Translations under genes and position numbers: made by a program
The notes under the pieces: generated by a model
What the model saw: the letters and a program-made list of their open reading frames with translations, nothing else
Database searches by the model: none
What the model was told of the DNA's origin: nothing
Part shown: positions 1-10,483 of the stretch, in pieces
How positions within the stretch are numbered: the stretch's first letter is position 1
Layout of the letters: the number at the start of each line of letters is the position of its first letter
From: Sweltsa coloradensis
Lineage: Eukaryota; Arthropoda; Insecta; Plecoptera; Chloroperlidae
Reading direction: 5' to 3'
Length of the DNA stretch: 64,000 bases
Assembly: GCA_024449915.1 (NCBI GenBank)
Contig: JAMZAV010001270.1
Location: 124,001 to 188,000 of the forward strand

Positions 1-404
1 CACGTTTTGGTGTAGAATGTTTATGTTGTTTCTAACTGCCTTTTTCCCAGGTATAGGTATGGGTTTGTGTGTCTGAATATTGGTAGTTGAGGATTTTTTT
101 GATTGTGGGTGTAGATCTAGTTGTTTTGTAGGCCTAGGCCTTTTGGTATATTTAATGAAATTGTTTGTTTATCATTTAAATTGGGCAATTGACTTGTTTC
201 TATTTTGGGATTGAAAATCCGAGGCATGCTTGAGTTAGTGAGCTGTTGGGCACTGTTTATAATATGTTTAGTGAGGCCACTGTTCAGGGAGAAATTTTGT
301 GATTTATTTGATTTGATAGAATTTGTATCTGATAAGTTTAGATCGTTTGTTTCTATGGTCTGGGTCTTGATTTTGGTTGGGTGGGGATCCGAAAAGGAAT
401 GCAT
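1..404 (-). pseudogene. LINE ORF1/ORF2 junction, frameshifted; start of AP endonuclease
   Basis: A 95-codon ORF (404-117) overlaps the end of ORF1 in another frame and stops in a TAGGCCTA-containing stretch. The next frame (about 139-1) runs without stops through KPIPIPGKK to NINILHQNV, which matches the first strand of exonuclease-endonuclease-phosphatase domains in LINE ORF2. Either ORF2 starts here with a frameshift, or an indel near 117-140 disrupts it. The window ends before catalytic residues appear. Confidence 0.5.
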
Positions 405-2104
405 TTAGGCCTATGCAATGATTTTGTTGTTCTATTTGGTTGCATACGGATAGGCTGATGGTGATGGCTTCTATACTTAGCAACTCTGCTGTTTGGTGGT
501 GGAGGTCTTGATGTGTTCTTCTCCTCCTTTTGTGGTGACGAGAGAGCCGGTTCTTGAGACATTGTGACGTCTAGAGACATCGTGGGACCCGGGACCGGGT
601 TCGTTGTGGCATCTGTGATTTGAGATGTCGTAGTCGTTGTAAATGTGAACGATGTGTCAACTGCGTCTTTAGGTATCATACCAGTTGTAGTATCATGAGA
701 CTTCGTCATGTATTGAGATGTCGTTGCACCCGGGACTAGGCTCTCCGTGACATTTGTGATTTGAGATGCGGTCCTATTTACTGAGTATGCTGCGACAACT
801 GGGTCTGTAAGTATCGTACTAGTTTGATCTTGAGGCATTGTCGTGTGTGGAGATGTCGTCGTACACGGGACTAGGCTTGTTGTGGCATTTGCGATTTGAG
901 ATGTCGTGGTCATTGTGACTGGGTACGCTGCAACAACTGCTTCTTTAGGTATCGTACCAGTCGGATCTTGAGGCTTTGTCCTATGCGGAGATGTCGTCGC
1001 ACTCGGGACTAGGCTCATTTTGGCATTTGTGATTTGAGATGTCATGATCGTTTCGACTAGGAACGTTATGTCAACTGCATTTTTAGGTAAGGTATCAGCA
1101 ATTCGTAGGACTACCGGAACCTTGTTTTGGGACATGATAGACGGTGATGGGATATTCCCTGCTTGGCTGTTGACAACGTCATACGTTTCACAAAGGTTTA
1201 TTTTCCTAGGTATAATGCTGGGAGTTGGATCTTCATTGCATTCGTTCCTGTCTAGCAGTTTGTCATCTATGGAGGTATGTGGGTGTGTTTGATATAAAGC
1301 TATGGCTTCTTTTCTTTCACATATCTCATTTGCTATCAAATTGGCTATTTTCACTTTCCCGCTCAGGTTTAGGTGCTGCCCTTGTTTGGTGAAGTGTTTC
1401 CTTTCAAGATTTTTTACAGAAATCACCGAGACCCCTAAAGTATTTCTCAGGAGGTACTGGTTTGAACTATTTATTTTATCTATCTTATTATTTATTTCGG
1501 TTAGTTTCTTGTTATCAGTATTATCATATCTGTTAAATACTTCTAAGACAATTATTTTTGGGCGGCATTTGTACTGGTTGTGTCTGAGTGTTCGAAGTGC
1601 ATTTCTAATGTTGTTTCTGTCTCCCTCTATATCATTTGATCCAGCTATAATAAGTATGGTGTCATTTACTGAGAGTTTTACCATTTCATTTTCAAATCCT
1701 TGCATTACTTGGAGGGCACCTGCCCCTGGCTTGATCATGGCATCGATTTTAACCTTGTTGCTAGTCCTTTTATCAGTTTCCAATTCCTTCGTAATGAGGG
1801 AGGACAGGAACCTGCCATGACTGTCTGCTAGTATTGATAGCTTTCCTTTTGATAATGTTGGTTTAATATTGACCTCAGACCGAGCCACATTTTCAGGAGT
1901 AAAGATAGAAATATGCCTAGGCCTTTCTGGTCTTGGGATGATGGACGAGTTTGCTGTCGGTAAAGCAATTGATGGTATGGCATGGCATGTGGCATTTGAG
2001 TGGAGAGGAGTAGAGTAATTTAATGTTTCCTCGTGCTGCGCTCTAGTGTTAGCGGAACGTATCTCATTGACAAAGCTATCACCTATCGCATCATATTTTT
2101 TCAT
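353..2104 (-). CDS. LINE ORF1: SGNH/GDSL hydrolase-like domain with Thr-rich repeats
   Basis: This ORF has 583 codons. Residues about 88-262 form an SGNH-like domain: block I is ILADSHGR (91-98), block III is GSNDIEGD (155-162), and the region around QGQHLNLSGK (241-250) matches the block V position. There the usual DxxH aspartate is not evident although the histidine (244) is kept. Residues about 345-505 are 3.5 tandem units of roughly 46 residues, each starting SQIT(N/D). The C-terminus is basic and proline-rich, as expected of a nucleic-acid-binding tail. Such esterase-like domains occur in ORF1 of CR1-type LINEs. It follows a short overlapping ORF and precedes an endonuclease, so it is a retrotransposon gene, not a host esterase. 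The TAGGCCTA insertions inside it may explain some frame irregularities. Confidence 0.65.
   Translation of the reverse strand: MKKYDAIGDSFVNEIRSANTRAQHEETLNYSTPLHSNATCHAIPSIALPTANSSIIPRPERPRHISIFTPENVARSEVNIKPTLSKGKLSILADSHGRFLSSLITKELETDKRTSNKVKIDAMIKPGAGALQVMQGFENEMVKLSVNDTILIIAGSNDIEGDRNNIRNALRTLRHNQYKCRPKIIVLEVFNRYDNTDNKKLTEINNKIDKINSSNQYLLRNTLGVSVISVKNLERKHFTKQGQHLNLSGKVKIANLIANEICERKEAIALYQTHPHTSIDDKLLDRNECNEDPTPSIIPRKINLCETYDVVNSQAGNIPSPSIMSQNKVPVVLRIADTLPKNAVDITFLVETIMTSQITNAKMSLVPSATTSPHRTKPQDPTGTIPKEAVVAAYPVTMTTTSQIANATTSLVPCTTTSPHTTMPQDQTSTILTDPVVAAYSVNRTASQITNVTESLVPGATTSQYMTKSHDTTTGMIPKDAVDTSFTFTTTTTSQITDATTNPVPGPTMSLDVTMSQEPALSSPQKEEKNTSRPPPPNSRVAKYRSHHHQPIRMQPNRTTKSLHRPKCIPFRIPTQPKSRPRP
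560..1095 (-). repeat. Coding tandem repeat, about 138-bp units, 3.5 copies
   Basis: The landmark that encodes SQITN recurs near 616, 755, 891 and 1030, a spacing of about 138 bp. The units are diverged in DNA and protein but stay in one frame, giving a Thr/Ser/Pro-rich low-complexity segment inside the LINE ORF1. Confidence 0.75.
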
Positions 2105-2384
2105 TTGCGGTACGTCTGCAAGGCGGTGGGTTTCGTTTGTTATTTTTAGGTTTATGGTAGTTTAATAGGCTCTTTAGAGCTTCCTTTTGCATTGAGAGTT
2201 CAGTTATTATTTCACTTAGCTGGTTTGTGATTCTTTCTTGGAACTCTGTGAAGTTTAAAGCACAGCGGCTTTTTGTAGGGTGCTTGTCTGCTAGGTTTCC
2301 CGATGCCCGCGTTAGCAGCTCTGTAGGTCTAGACGTGTTTCGCCTAGGCCTGTATGGTTCTTGATTGTGTTGTTTACTTGGCAT
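2091..2384 (-). CDS. LINE ORF1 N-terminal part, coiled-coil-like
   Basis: This 97-codon ORF has a basic, proline- and arginine-rich N-terminus. From about residue 45 follows a heptad-like stretch (FTEFQERITNQLSEIITELS) that could form a coiled coil, typical of LINE ORF1 proteins that trimerise and bind RNA. It ends in NEKI-stop. The stop overlaps by 14 bases the start of the next ORF in another frame at an A-rich run. The two could be one protein split by a frameshift, or coupled ORFs. It is not recognised as a host gene. Confidence 0.5.
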   Translation of the reverse strand: MPSKQHNQEPYRPRRNTSRPTELLTRASGNLADKHPTKSRCALNFTEFQERITNQLSEIITELSMQKEALKSLLNYHKPKNNKRNPPPCRRTANEKI

Positions 2385-3182
2385 GAAGTACAGTTCTTAA
2401 TTTGTACTTTATTCTCGTTATTGTATAGTTGATCGCGCACCGTATTAACACGGATGTTGATTGTTTATATTTAACTGATATATTTTTGTTGTAAAAAACA
2501 CGAGAGGTGGGATGGTCTCGCGTGTCGGCCATCTTTCTAGGCTATTTTCCGTTAGTCACCACGCAAATCACATAAAGACTCCCTATTTCTTCTCAATGAG
2601 ATCTCCAACAAGATTTATGTATCCTTACCTTCGTGGTATTTCACTTAGTATTCTTCTACAACTAATATCACTTAATATGAAACTGCGCCTCGATGATCAT
2701 TGTTAAACATTTATTTATTAGCTGAGAAGTAAAAAGCGTCATCCATAAAACATAAACTTGACAACAACTACACCATTCTCTCCTATTTTACAAATTTTCA
2801 GCTAAATCGGTCAAGACCTTAAGTAGTGTAGATAGAAATAACAAAAGTCAAGTTTTCTAACTGACAGAAAGAACAGCACGCCCACGTAACAAAAACGAAC
2901 CAAGTGTCCAGATGAGGGAGTCAACGACTAGTAATGGGTTTTCTTCTAGTCTAGCCATCGACGTAACGTGAGGAAATTTTGAATTTGGGTACACTTGCAG
3001 ATGTATTGATTGCAGCCTAGCATACACGTTGAAAGCCATTCGTTTGGTGATCCGAAATATTTAGTTTACCAAGGATAAACATCAAGAATCATAACATCGA
3101 TGGAAATAATTGAGAAATTAAGTTTGACAGAACAGTGAAGAACTGACAATAAGTTAGTCGATGTGGCGAGCGTGAAGACTAG
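2385..3182. other. No recognisable gene; LINE 5' flank and unique AT-rich DNA
   Basis: The first hundred or so bases upstream of the LINE ORF1 start at 2384 may be its 5' UTR. No inverted repeat, RNA gene or convincing ORF was seen in the rest. Confidence 0.4.
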
Positions 3183-3329
3183 TACGGAGTGATACAGGGA
3201 TGCTTACTGTCCCCACTTAAGTTCAACCTGTCCACAATAGAGGCGGACAAAGTTATGAAGGTGGTTATGGGAACAAAGCAAGGGCGATATAAACGAAGAA
3301 GAGGGGTTGTAATGTACCTCGAGAAGTAA
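3183..3329 (+). pseudogene. Reverse transcriptase fragment of a LINE
   Basis: A short open frame reads GVIQGCLLSPLKFNLSTIEA, close to motif B of LINE reverse transcriptases ((G)VRQGC.LSP.LFNL). No motif A or C can be read beside it, so it is a small degraded fragment. It resembles the family at 48.6-53.1 kb more than the 44-kb LINE, but the match is short. Confidence 0.5.
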
Positions 3330-4705
3330 CAAACTTCAAAGTTTGGGTACAAAGTAGGAAGACCCTAAAGGACAAAAAAGGAACTTGGGGAATCTAAAAT
3401 CAAAATCTACAGAAACATTTTAGTTTTCCATTATATATTGAATGGAAACTTATTGTTCAGGCATACCACACAAAATTGTGGCGAAGAAGAAGAAGAAGAA
3501 GAAACGGAGCATAGGGAGAGTTACAGTACAAGATACAAATAAACAAGAGATCAGGGACAAGGAAACATTGCAACTCTTGAGGCGATAGGTATTAAAAGAA
3601 TGTTGATGCAGGAAAGTGACAGGAGAGTGGTATAGATAAAGAGTGTGATTGTAATACCATCGATCACACCCTTCATATGAAATATTTAGTAAAATGCGAA
3701 TAAAAGCGTGTACTATATTGCCAAAGGATATTAATAAATCAAAATTCAGACGAAGATAGGGCAAGATTTAAGATGATTGAAGATTGTAAGGTCTAAGATT
3801 GAAGTATCGTTTCAATTTCGAAGAAAGAAAATATTTTAATGATGAAACGTCAAAAGCTAGTAATGAAAAATATAACAACTTTCAAACTGACAGATATAAC
3901 ATGAGATAGATGTTGGCTATGAAATATGAGAAAAGTTACATTTGTTGCAACATCATCTCAACTTCATTAATTCCTCCCATCCCCAACTGCTGGTACAACC
4001 GTTCCTAAAAGCTTTCCATCATTTATTCGTTATATACACTTATTCCAGAATATCATGCATCAGCTCTCTCCAAATCTCTTTGGTCAACCCCTCTCTCTGA
4101 GAAAGTACCCTAATTGTCTCTAGCTGGGTATTCTATTGAAGTTTTAAAACACGCTTAACAAACCACTCACTGGCCCCAACTGGGGCTGCATCAATCACAC
4201 TGATTCACATTATTGTACTACTCATGAATCCCATATAAAACACAATGAAACCATTTCTAAAGCTAATGACTTGATAAAGACATCTAAAGTAAACTTAGTT
4301 CTAACTAACATTGCATCGAGAAAGCAAAGTGTTGGTTTATTTGGACGTTTGTATTGAATATTGCGCAATAAGTTGCGTAATGAGCAGTAATAATATATTA
4401 TTTGATGACTTGATGAAAATTATATATATAAAATATAATATAAGAAAACAACATATTGTAAAAACACGTTATATAACCGCGAACTACTCAATATAAATAT
4501 TATGATGTTTATTATTCTAATAAATTACGAAAATATATATTTATCAAAATGGAGGATTGATGCATAGTCGTGGGTATAATCTTTTAAAAATGTATTCTGT
4601 AACCAATACTGAAAACCAAATTTAAAATATTCCGCCGACGATGACGCAAGAAGTAGTCTGTTACACATATTTTATATTAGATGCGGCTTTTTAGAAATTG
4701 TTTTA
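3330..4705. other. No gene seen; AT-rich unique sequence
   Basis: Short ORFs here have no family features. There is a purine-rich (GAA)n-like run near 3480-3505. Nothing else was recognised. Confidence 0.4.
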
Positions 4706-4762
4706 AATAAATAAATAAATTTTATTTAGAGTCAACCCACTCAGTTAACTGATTTTCAGTTT
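4706..4762 (-). mobile_element. SINE-A 3' tail fragment
   Basis: An AAAT-rich tail followed by TTTAGAGTC..CCCACTCAGTTAACTGATTTTCAGT matches the 3' end of the tRNA-headed SINEs at 8200, 16363 and 53545. The 5' part is missing. Confidence 0.65.
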
Positions 4763-5800
4763 CAACAACACTTCAAAGTTGAAAAACATTAGGCCTAAAT
4801 AAAATTAATTGAAACTTTTGAAACATACAATATGTACATATTTTATAGAAATCAATAAAGAAATTACAAATAATCTTTTCTATAAAATAAAATAGACCTA
4901 CGGGAGTGTTTCCCGATTAATGAAATTGAGAAATGTCCATATGTCTTAATATAATTTAATACCCTGTACATTTCAAAAAGAACCATGATAAAATTGATGT
5001 ACTATACATTCAGACCCCTCGTCGAAGGGCATTAATCATTAATCATTCAACTCTTGCCTTCAAACGTTACTTTGATTGCAGTTCTTGTCTCATCAATATA
5101 GGCCTAGTCTGAATTAAATATAGCTTTACCCTGTCGAGGGTAGTCGCTTCACAGACGAGTCGCATCCATACATTCGTATATGACAAGACATCAATCCCTT
5201 GCCTAGCTGTCTCAACACCTGTGCTTTATTATTCACACCCTTCAGTATAGATAAACACATTCATTCACTCATCTCCCATGCAAGAATTTGGTCTAGTTCA
5301 CTTCGAAGCTTCCGATTGGCCTAGGGGGTTGCGGTTTTCACCAATATGTCACGTTAGAATGTGTGTATCGCGCAATCAGAGCTTGGTTTCAAAATATTGC
5401 GAGTTTTGTTTAGAAACTGGCCGTCAATAGCCCAACAGAATTTTGTATGTAGTTATTTCCAAAGTTTTCGGTTGGACATAATTATTCGAAATTTTGAAAT
5501 TTTCTCTGATGGCGCCATGCGCATATCCTTTACGAACCACCTCCCGAAGTTTCATTTTTTAAACATAAATTTTAGGCCAAAAGGAGGTCCCGAATTTATG
5601 TGGCAATTCAATGGTTTGGTGGTCAAGCGATTTTTCAAGACCAACAGGCTTAATGTACATTTTAACCGGGTAGTAAACTCTCTCCATGCAACAGACAAGG
5701 TGGTGATAATCATGGTGTACTCACTATCTGTACACTACAGTCAGCCAGGATAATCGTATGTTCAGAGATAAAAGGATAAACAAAACATATCAAATATTGA
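4763..5800. other. No recognisable gene; contains an uncharacterised ORF at 5361-5753
   Basis: The 130-codon ORF (5361-5753, plus strand) has no domain that I recognise and no coding context, so I do not call it a gene. The rest is AT-rich unique sequence. Confidence 0.35.
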
Positions 5801-5983
5801 AAGAAGATAAGAGAAGTTAGCACTCATCGCCTAACTAAACCCGATGGAAACTTCAAGATGGTGCCGACTTATGAAGAGGTAAGATACAATTTTAATGTAC
5901 ACCACCTGCCACCAGCAGAATCACCAGAAATATTGTTGAAACTGGAGAAATTTATGTTTTACAACGCCATGATAAAATTCTAA
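5801..5983 (+). other. Possible degraded coding fragment of 60 codons
   Basis: A stop-free frame reads STHRLTKPDGNFKMVPTYEE, then continues for about 30 residues to a stop at 5981. The composition looks protein-like, and a possible splice donor (GAG|GTAAGA) lies at about 5879. No family was recognised and no companion exon found. It may be a fragment of an unknown gene or element. Confidence 0.15.
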
Positions 5984-6369
5984 GACCCCCACATGAAATA
6001 TTTAGGTGACCTCTGGAATTGAACTCGGGGAGGTCAAAACTATTACGGTTGCGTCAAGATGGTGTAAGATACCGGGGTCATAATAGGTTAACCCAAAAGC
6101 ACTTGGATTGCACCAAGATAAAAAGGTTTGATCCAAGTTGCCCAAAAAAAGGGTGACAAAAAAATTAATTAAGATGTCTTGAATGAAACCATAATCAGTA
6201 AACGATGACGTTGTTTGGTGCGTTCAAATCGAGTTAAAAAATTAGTTTACATACCTTGAAATGGTACACAGTAGTTGACACCGAATATTGCACTAATTAA
6301 CAATACTTAATGCACAATAACCATCAAAATAAATGAAAACTATGGACAAGCCCAGAACGATGGGGTTGA
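5984..6369. other. No feature seen
   Basis: AT-rich sequence without ORFs or repeats that I can identify. Confidence 0.3.
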
Positions 6370-6830
6370 AACTGAGCCATTCCGCCTTGAACTGCGCTCG
6401 GCCCAAGACGTCTGATCGGCCGGGAAAATGACGTCATCGCGCGTGCGCAGTGGAGGAATTCTCAAAGGTCATCAGAAGGAGGTCACGTGACGGCGCGTGC
6501 GCGTAGCGATGTGCGCCGCGCAATCAATAACGTGCCGCCCGCCGTGCTATCATTCCGAGGGGCACAGAACGCCATTCTTTCGATATTCCCCACACAAACT
6601 CACAAACTCTCTATAACTAGATAGGGGAATCATATTCACCGACACAATTCGCCAGAAAATTGGATGCAGATTAATTTTCTCTTCTTGATGAATGTTTTTT
6701 TTTCGTTTGGAATTGTGTACGTCATGGTCGATCGGCCAATGGGGGCCTAGGGCAACGTTCCTTCGACCAATCAATACTGAAACAGACAGCAGTGCCATCT
6801 CTGAAGGGGAGGCGGACTTAGCATAGTTTA
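6370..6830. promoter_or_regulatory. CpG-rich promoter-like region with CRE, E-box, NRF1-like and CCAAT motifs
   Basis: In an otherwise AT-rich window this block is GC- and CpG-rich. It holds a full CRE palindrome (TGACGTCA, about 6430), an extended E-box (GTCACGTGAC, about 6482), NRF1-like GCGCGTGCGCAG and GCGCGTGCGCG, and CCAAT boxes near 6740 and 6768. This set is typical of animal housekeeping promoters. No start codon with a recognisable protein follows on either strand, so the transcript is unknown and its first exon may be non-coding. Confidence 0.4.
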
Positions 6831-8199
6831 ATAATGCATGGGCGATCGTGCAATATTTATACGTAAGATGCGGCCGAGCGGAAGGGGAAGAGGAGGGATC
6901 CCCAACCAGTCTAGAACTACACGAAGATATACGGGAGAAGGAGAACTACATGAACCCAGCAACGCCGCCGAGCTAGAGATAAATGTTAGTTTTTGCAACA
7001 AACGGGAATGAATCACTATTATTTTATTTTTCTGAGAGAGAAACATGTAACATTTATACTAACTAAATAGAGAGAATTCAACAGGGTCCACAGAAACTAT
7101 TCGCTTATGGAGGTACATTTTCGCCGTAAAGCGCCTGGCTCTAGAGGCCAATTGCTTCTCCTCTATACTGACGCACTGCGATGATGATTTATAAACCTGC
7201 TCTCAAAATAACCGCACAGACTAACAATTATTGGAAATTCTGAAACCAGTCGCAGTTTTAAAGCAGACGAAATTTCTAAAATTTAAATTTAATTGATTAA
7301 ATTTAATTGTTACGCTTAGTTTTTTTTACCGAGTATGCCCAAGTGTTCGTGGTCAAATTAGTTAAGGCTTATGTGAACAAAAGCAACGAAAAAAAATGTT
7401 GATTTTCACAATAAATTCAGGCAATCAACTTGGTTTCTATTCACAAAACTAAATAAATAGATTCATAGAAGTGAATGGCTTTCAGAGAATAGATTAAAAT
7501 AAATAATGCAGCCTGGAGGATTGCGTCATGCACTTGACCAAGCGTCAAAACTCAATAAAACACGTAACGAAGTATCTCATTTTCTAGTAACGACGTGTTA
7601 AATTATGCATTGGTGCAACTATTTAATTTAATTATGCCTACTGAACATTTCACGTGGCACCGTGGAGAAGACAGAGGGGATGGGATCAGGGTATTTAGGT
7701 CAGCCGCGCTATTTCCCCCAAGAAGTGCCCTAGATAACTTAGAGAAGTCTTAGTAGAAAGCCGCTGCCCACTTCACCAAAATCTGTTTCATCCTGTGCGA
7801 CCCAAACTCTACCTCGGCATGAAAAATACTTTTCACTGGATGGGCATGGGGCTGTGGGAATAATTAAGTTTGCGTCGTGTTGGCTCGTAAAATTAGCTTT
7901 TTCAGCACTATGTTGTGTGTAATCCCATTTCAGCGAAATGTAAATAGCCGTGTGGCGCCTAGAGACGACAGCTAGGCTTCGGGGTATGTTCTCAGGGCAT
8001 AACACTGACTAGAAAGCCTATCTATATAAAGAACAAAAAATTGTACCTGCCAAGATACGACTGTATAGAAAATTAGAATATTTATTTGGGTTCAATTTTT
8101 ACATTTTGATGACAATAATTTTATATTGTATTACCCTTTTTGTGGCCAGACTTAGGGTTTGGCCTATTTATTATAAGTAAGAACATAAGAATATATTAT
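6831..8199. other. No gene recognised
   Basis: Short ORFs on the minus strand (7739-8005, 6828-7046) have no domain features. The first part may belong to the transcript driven from the CpG-rich block. Confidence 0.3.
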
Positions 8200-9385
8200 A
8201 ATAAATAAATAAATTTTATTTAGAGTCTACCCACTCAGTTGTATAACTGATTTTCAGTGGGGGACTTTAAATCAAAGCGACCAAGCCAACCCTGCAGGCC
8301 CCGACGCAACCGACGAGTAAGCGATAACCAACCAAAGATCGATATTTTTAATAGGAAATATAGCAATCAGTGGTATGGACAGTGCGAACACCCGCGAATC
8401 AACGAACAGAATCAACAAGGCCGATTCAGAACAACTCAGAAATTTATTATGTGCTTCGTTGCTAGGACGGCTCCAAAGTCACCGTTTACAAACTCCTAAA
8501 GGGCCCTTTACACGAGGAAGTTGGAAAAGTAAAAAGAAAAAGTGAGGAGAAAAAGTAGCTTTTTTGTAGTAGAGATAGCGTGCAGCTTATGGGACTTTCC
8601 GAGTTGCCTTCACACGGGGAAGTTGAAAAGTAAAAAGTGAAAAGTCTCCCAACTTGTCGGACTCTGCTCGACAAGTAAAAAGTGAAAAGTAGAATGGCCT
8701 TGAAGAGTTGACCGTGATTGGTCGACAACGTTGTCATTGAGTTCAACTTTGGTAAGAAATCAAGATGCAGAAAAACGTAACACCTTTGCCACAGCTTGAT
8801 AATATATATGTGGCGGTGGAAATTCCTGCCCGATTGTCATCTGAATGTTATTCTGTCAACTTGAAAAATACGCGCAAAAATTGTGTTTTATAGCGTCTAC
8901 CAAACTAGCAAATTTAGTTTGCCCCAAATAGAGACAATGCGGAACCCGATCGCGGCTGAAGAAAAGTGACGTTGCCGTTTTTAGCATCAATTGTACCTAA
9001 CCTAGGCCTAGGCCTAGGCTCCACTAGGCCCTAGGTCTTGTAAACAAACACGCGCCAGTACTGTGTGAAGATCAAGATTGAAGAAAACAATTGTCATGGT
9101 TAGCAACCCCTTCTTGCCGAATCAGATTCGCACAAAGGCCGAGAGGTGACGCCAGGCACAAACTTTTTCTATTTGTCCGTGTGAAGACTTCGAAAAGCTA
9201 CTCGTTCTTATCAATTTTTACTTTTTACTTTTTCAACTTCCCCGTGTAAGGGGACCTTAAGACAAGAACTGATGGACTTAATTCCAAATCAGAAATTAAA
9301 AAACTTCTGACTTAAGCGGGAATCGAACCCTGGACCTTCTGCAATGGAAGCAGATACGCTAACCACAAGACCAACGAGCCACAAA
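8200..9385 (-). mobile_element. tRNA-headed SINE-A, full length, split by a Harbinger-like insertion
   Basis: On the minus strand the SINE starts with a tRNA-like head (9382-9315) that has an A box (TGGTCTTGTGGTTAGCG) and a B box (GGTTCGATTCC). A body follows, then a 3' end CAGTTATACAACTGAGTGGG with an AAATAAATAAA tail near 8200. The anticodon arm reads as a CCA loop, but the head is part of the SINE and not a working tRNA gene. Positions 8500-9257 are an inserted DNA element; removing it and one TAA rejoins the SINE exactly as in the copy at 53545-53965. Confidence 0.85.
8500..9257 (-). mobile_element. Harbinger-like MITE, copy 1 (758 bp)
   Basis: The ends are AGGGCCCTTTACACG and its near-inverse, flanked by a TAA direct repeat (8497-8499 and 9258-9260). 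A 3-bp TWA duplication with a GGGCC-type end fits PIF/Harbinger. It has no transposase ORF. Subterminal AAAAAGTAAAAAGTGAAAAG repeats and a CCTAGG/AGGCCT cluster near 9000 are shared with the inverted copy at 54681-55446. Confidence 0.75.
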
Positions 9386-9768
9386 AATAAGATAGGTATC
9401 CTATCCACCTATTCCCCTTTCATTTTGATCCATTGTAATCACCATTTTCAATATTATGCTACAGTGTGACCAGCTTAACATAACATAGGCCCTACCTAAA
9501 ACTTTAAATACGTGCAGTTTTCTGAAGGAGAAACCTACGATTCCATTTACAATGATTCAATGAATGTATGTTTCATAAAACGATCGAATACATTTTTAAA
9601 AAAACCGTAATGTGAATCTTATTCATAACGTATTGCCATGTTCATAACTTAATTGATCGAAATGAGTATGTATCAATTACGAACGAAATCAATATGTAAA
9701 GGTAACCTTGAAAGAAAAAAAAATGAATTAAACATTTGGAATTAAATATGTACAGGTTGACTAATGAG
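9386..9768. other. No gene seen
   Basis: AT-rich unique sequence with short ORFs only. Confidence 0.3.
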
Positions 9769-10483
9769 TAGAGATGTGCAAAAATGGTGAGAACGAAATT
9801 CGAGATTTTTTTAAAAGTTGCAATAATCCCTTCAAATTGAGTTTGCACATGAATCATCTGAAATGTGATTGAATGGTACCAATTTCCAATTCGCGAATTT
9901 TCGCGATATTTTAGTTGATGCCGCGAACTAGTGGCGAAATTAGCAAATATGTCTTTAAACGCGAATTAGGTCACGAAATTTCAAACAAGTTTTTTTTCAA
10001 AGTTTTGGTGGAGGTGCCGGGTAGGTAGTCGAAATTAAATTAATCCTGGCTGGTACTTATGGTGGAGGTGCCGGGTCATACAACGCGATTGTGAGATCGT
10101 AATAATCGTTTATACAAAAGCTAGGAAGCTCAAAATACTTCATATCAAAATATCGACATAACACAAAAAATGCATAATTTCGTAATTTTGGTGGAAGTGC
10201 CGGGTAGTCGAAATAAATCTTGGTAAAAACTGTCAGAAACTTTGAAAACTGAAGGCTGAAATTGAGCTTAAAATTAAAAGTGATTCATACTCTCATGTGC
10301 TTGTTTTTCTTTTAAATTAATAATTTGAAATTTATGGTCCTGGAATTTGTGATACCGATAACTTAAAACCAGGCGTTTTTTTGTGCATTATAAATTGTTT
10401 TTTTGGTAAACAACGAAAAATTACGAATTTTTGTTTTTAAGGCGCGAATTTTCTATTTAAAAAAACAATTTTGCACATCTCTA
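9769..10483. mobile_element. hAT-like non-autonomous element (715 bp)
   Basis: The terminal inverted repeats are TAGAGATGTGCAAAA and TTTTGCACATCTCTA. TAATGAG occurs just outside both ends (exact on the left, offset by three bases on the right), an imprecise trace of a target duplication. Inside, GGTGGAGGTGCCGGGT or a close variant occurs three times (about 10007, 10061, 10190) together with many GCGAA/TTCGC words. There is no transposase. Confidence 0.6.

Larger units (their letters stand above)
1..2384 (-). mobile_element. Non-LTR retrotransposon (LINE), 5' part: ORF1 with SGNH domain plus start of endonuclease
   Basis: Read on the minus strand, this block holds a coiled-coil-like N-terminal ORF, an SGNH/GDSL-type domain, a threonine-rich repeat region and finally, at the window edge, residues ending NINILHQNV, the usual opening of an AP-type LINE endonuclease. 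The pieces lie in successive frames (2384-2091, 2104-353, 404-117, then 123-1), so this copy either carries frameshifts or uses overlapping ORFs. Esterase-like ORF1 proteins are known in CR1/L2-type LINEs. The reverse transcriptase should lie left of position 1, outside the window. Confidence 0.75.

Noticed and set aside
5361..5753. 130-codon ORF
   Set aside because: No recognisable domain, no splice or promoter context; kept only as a note.
9315..9382. tRNA gene on the minus strand
   Set aside because: A and B boxes are good, but the sequence heads a repeated SINE present in several copies and the acceptor stem does not close cleanly.
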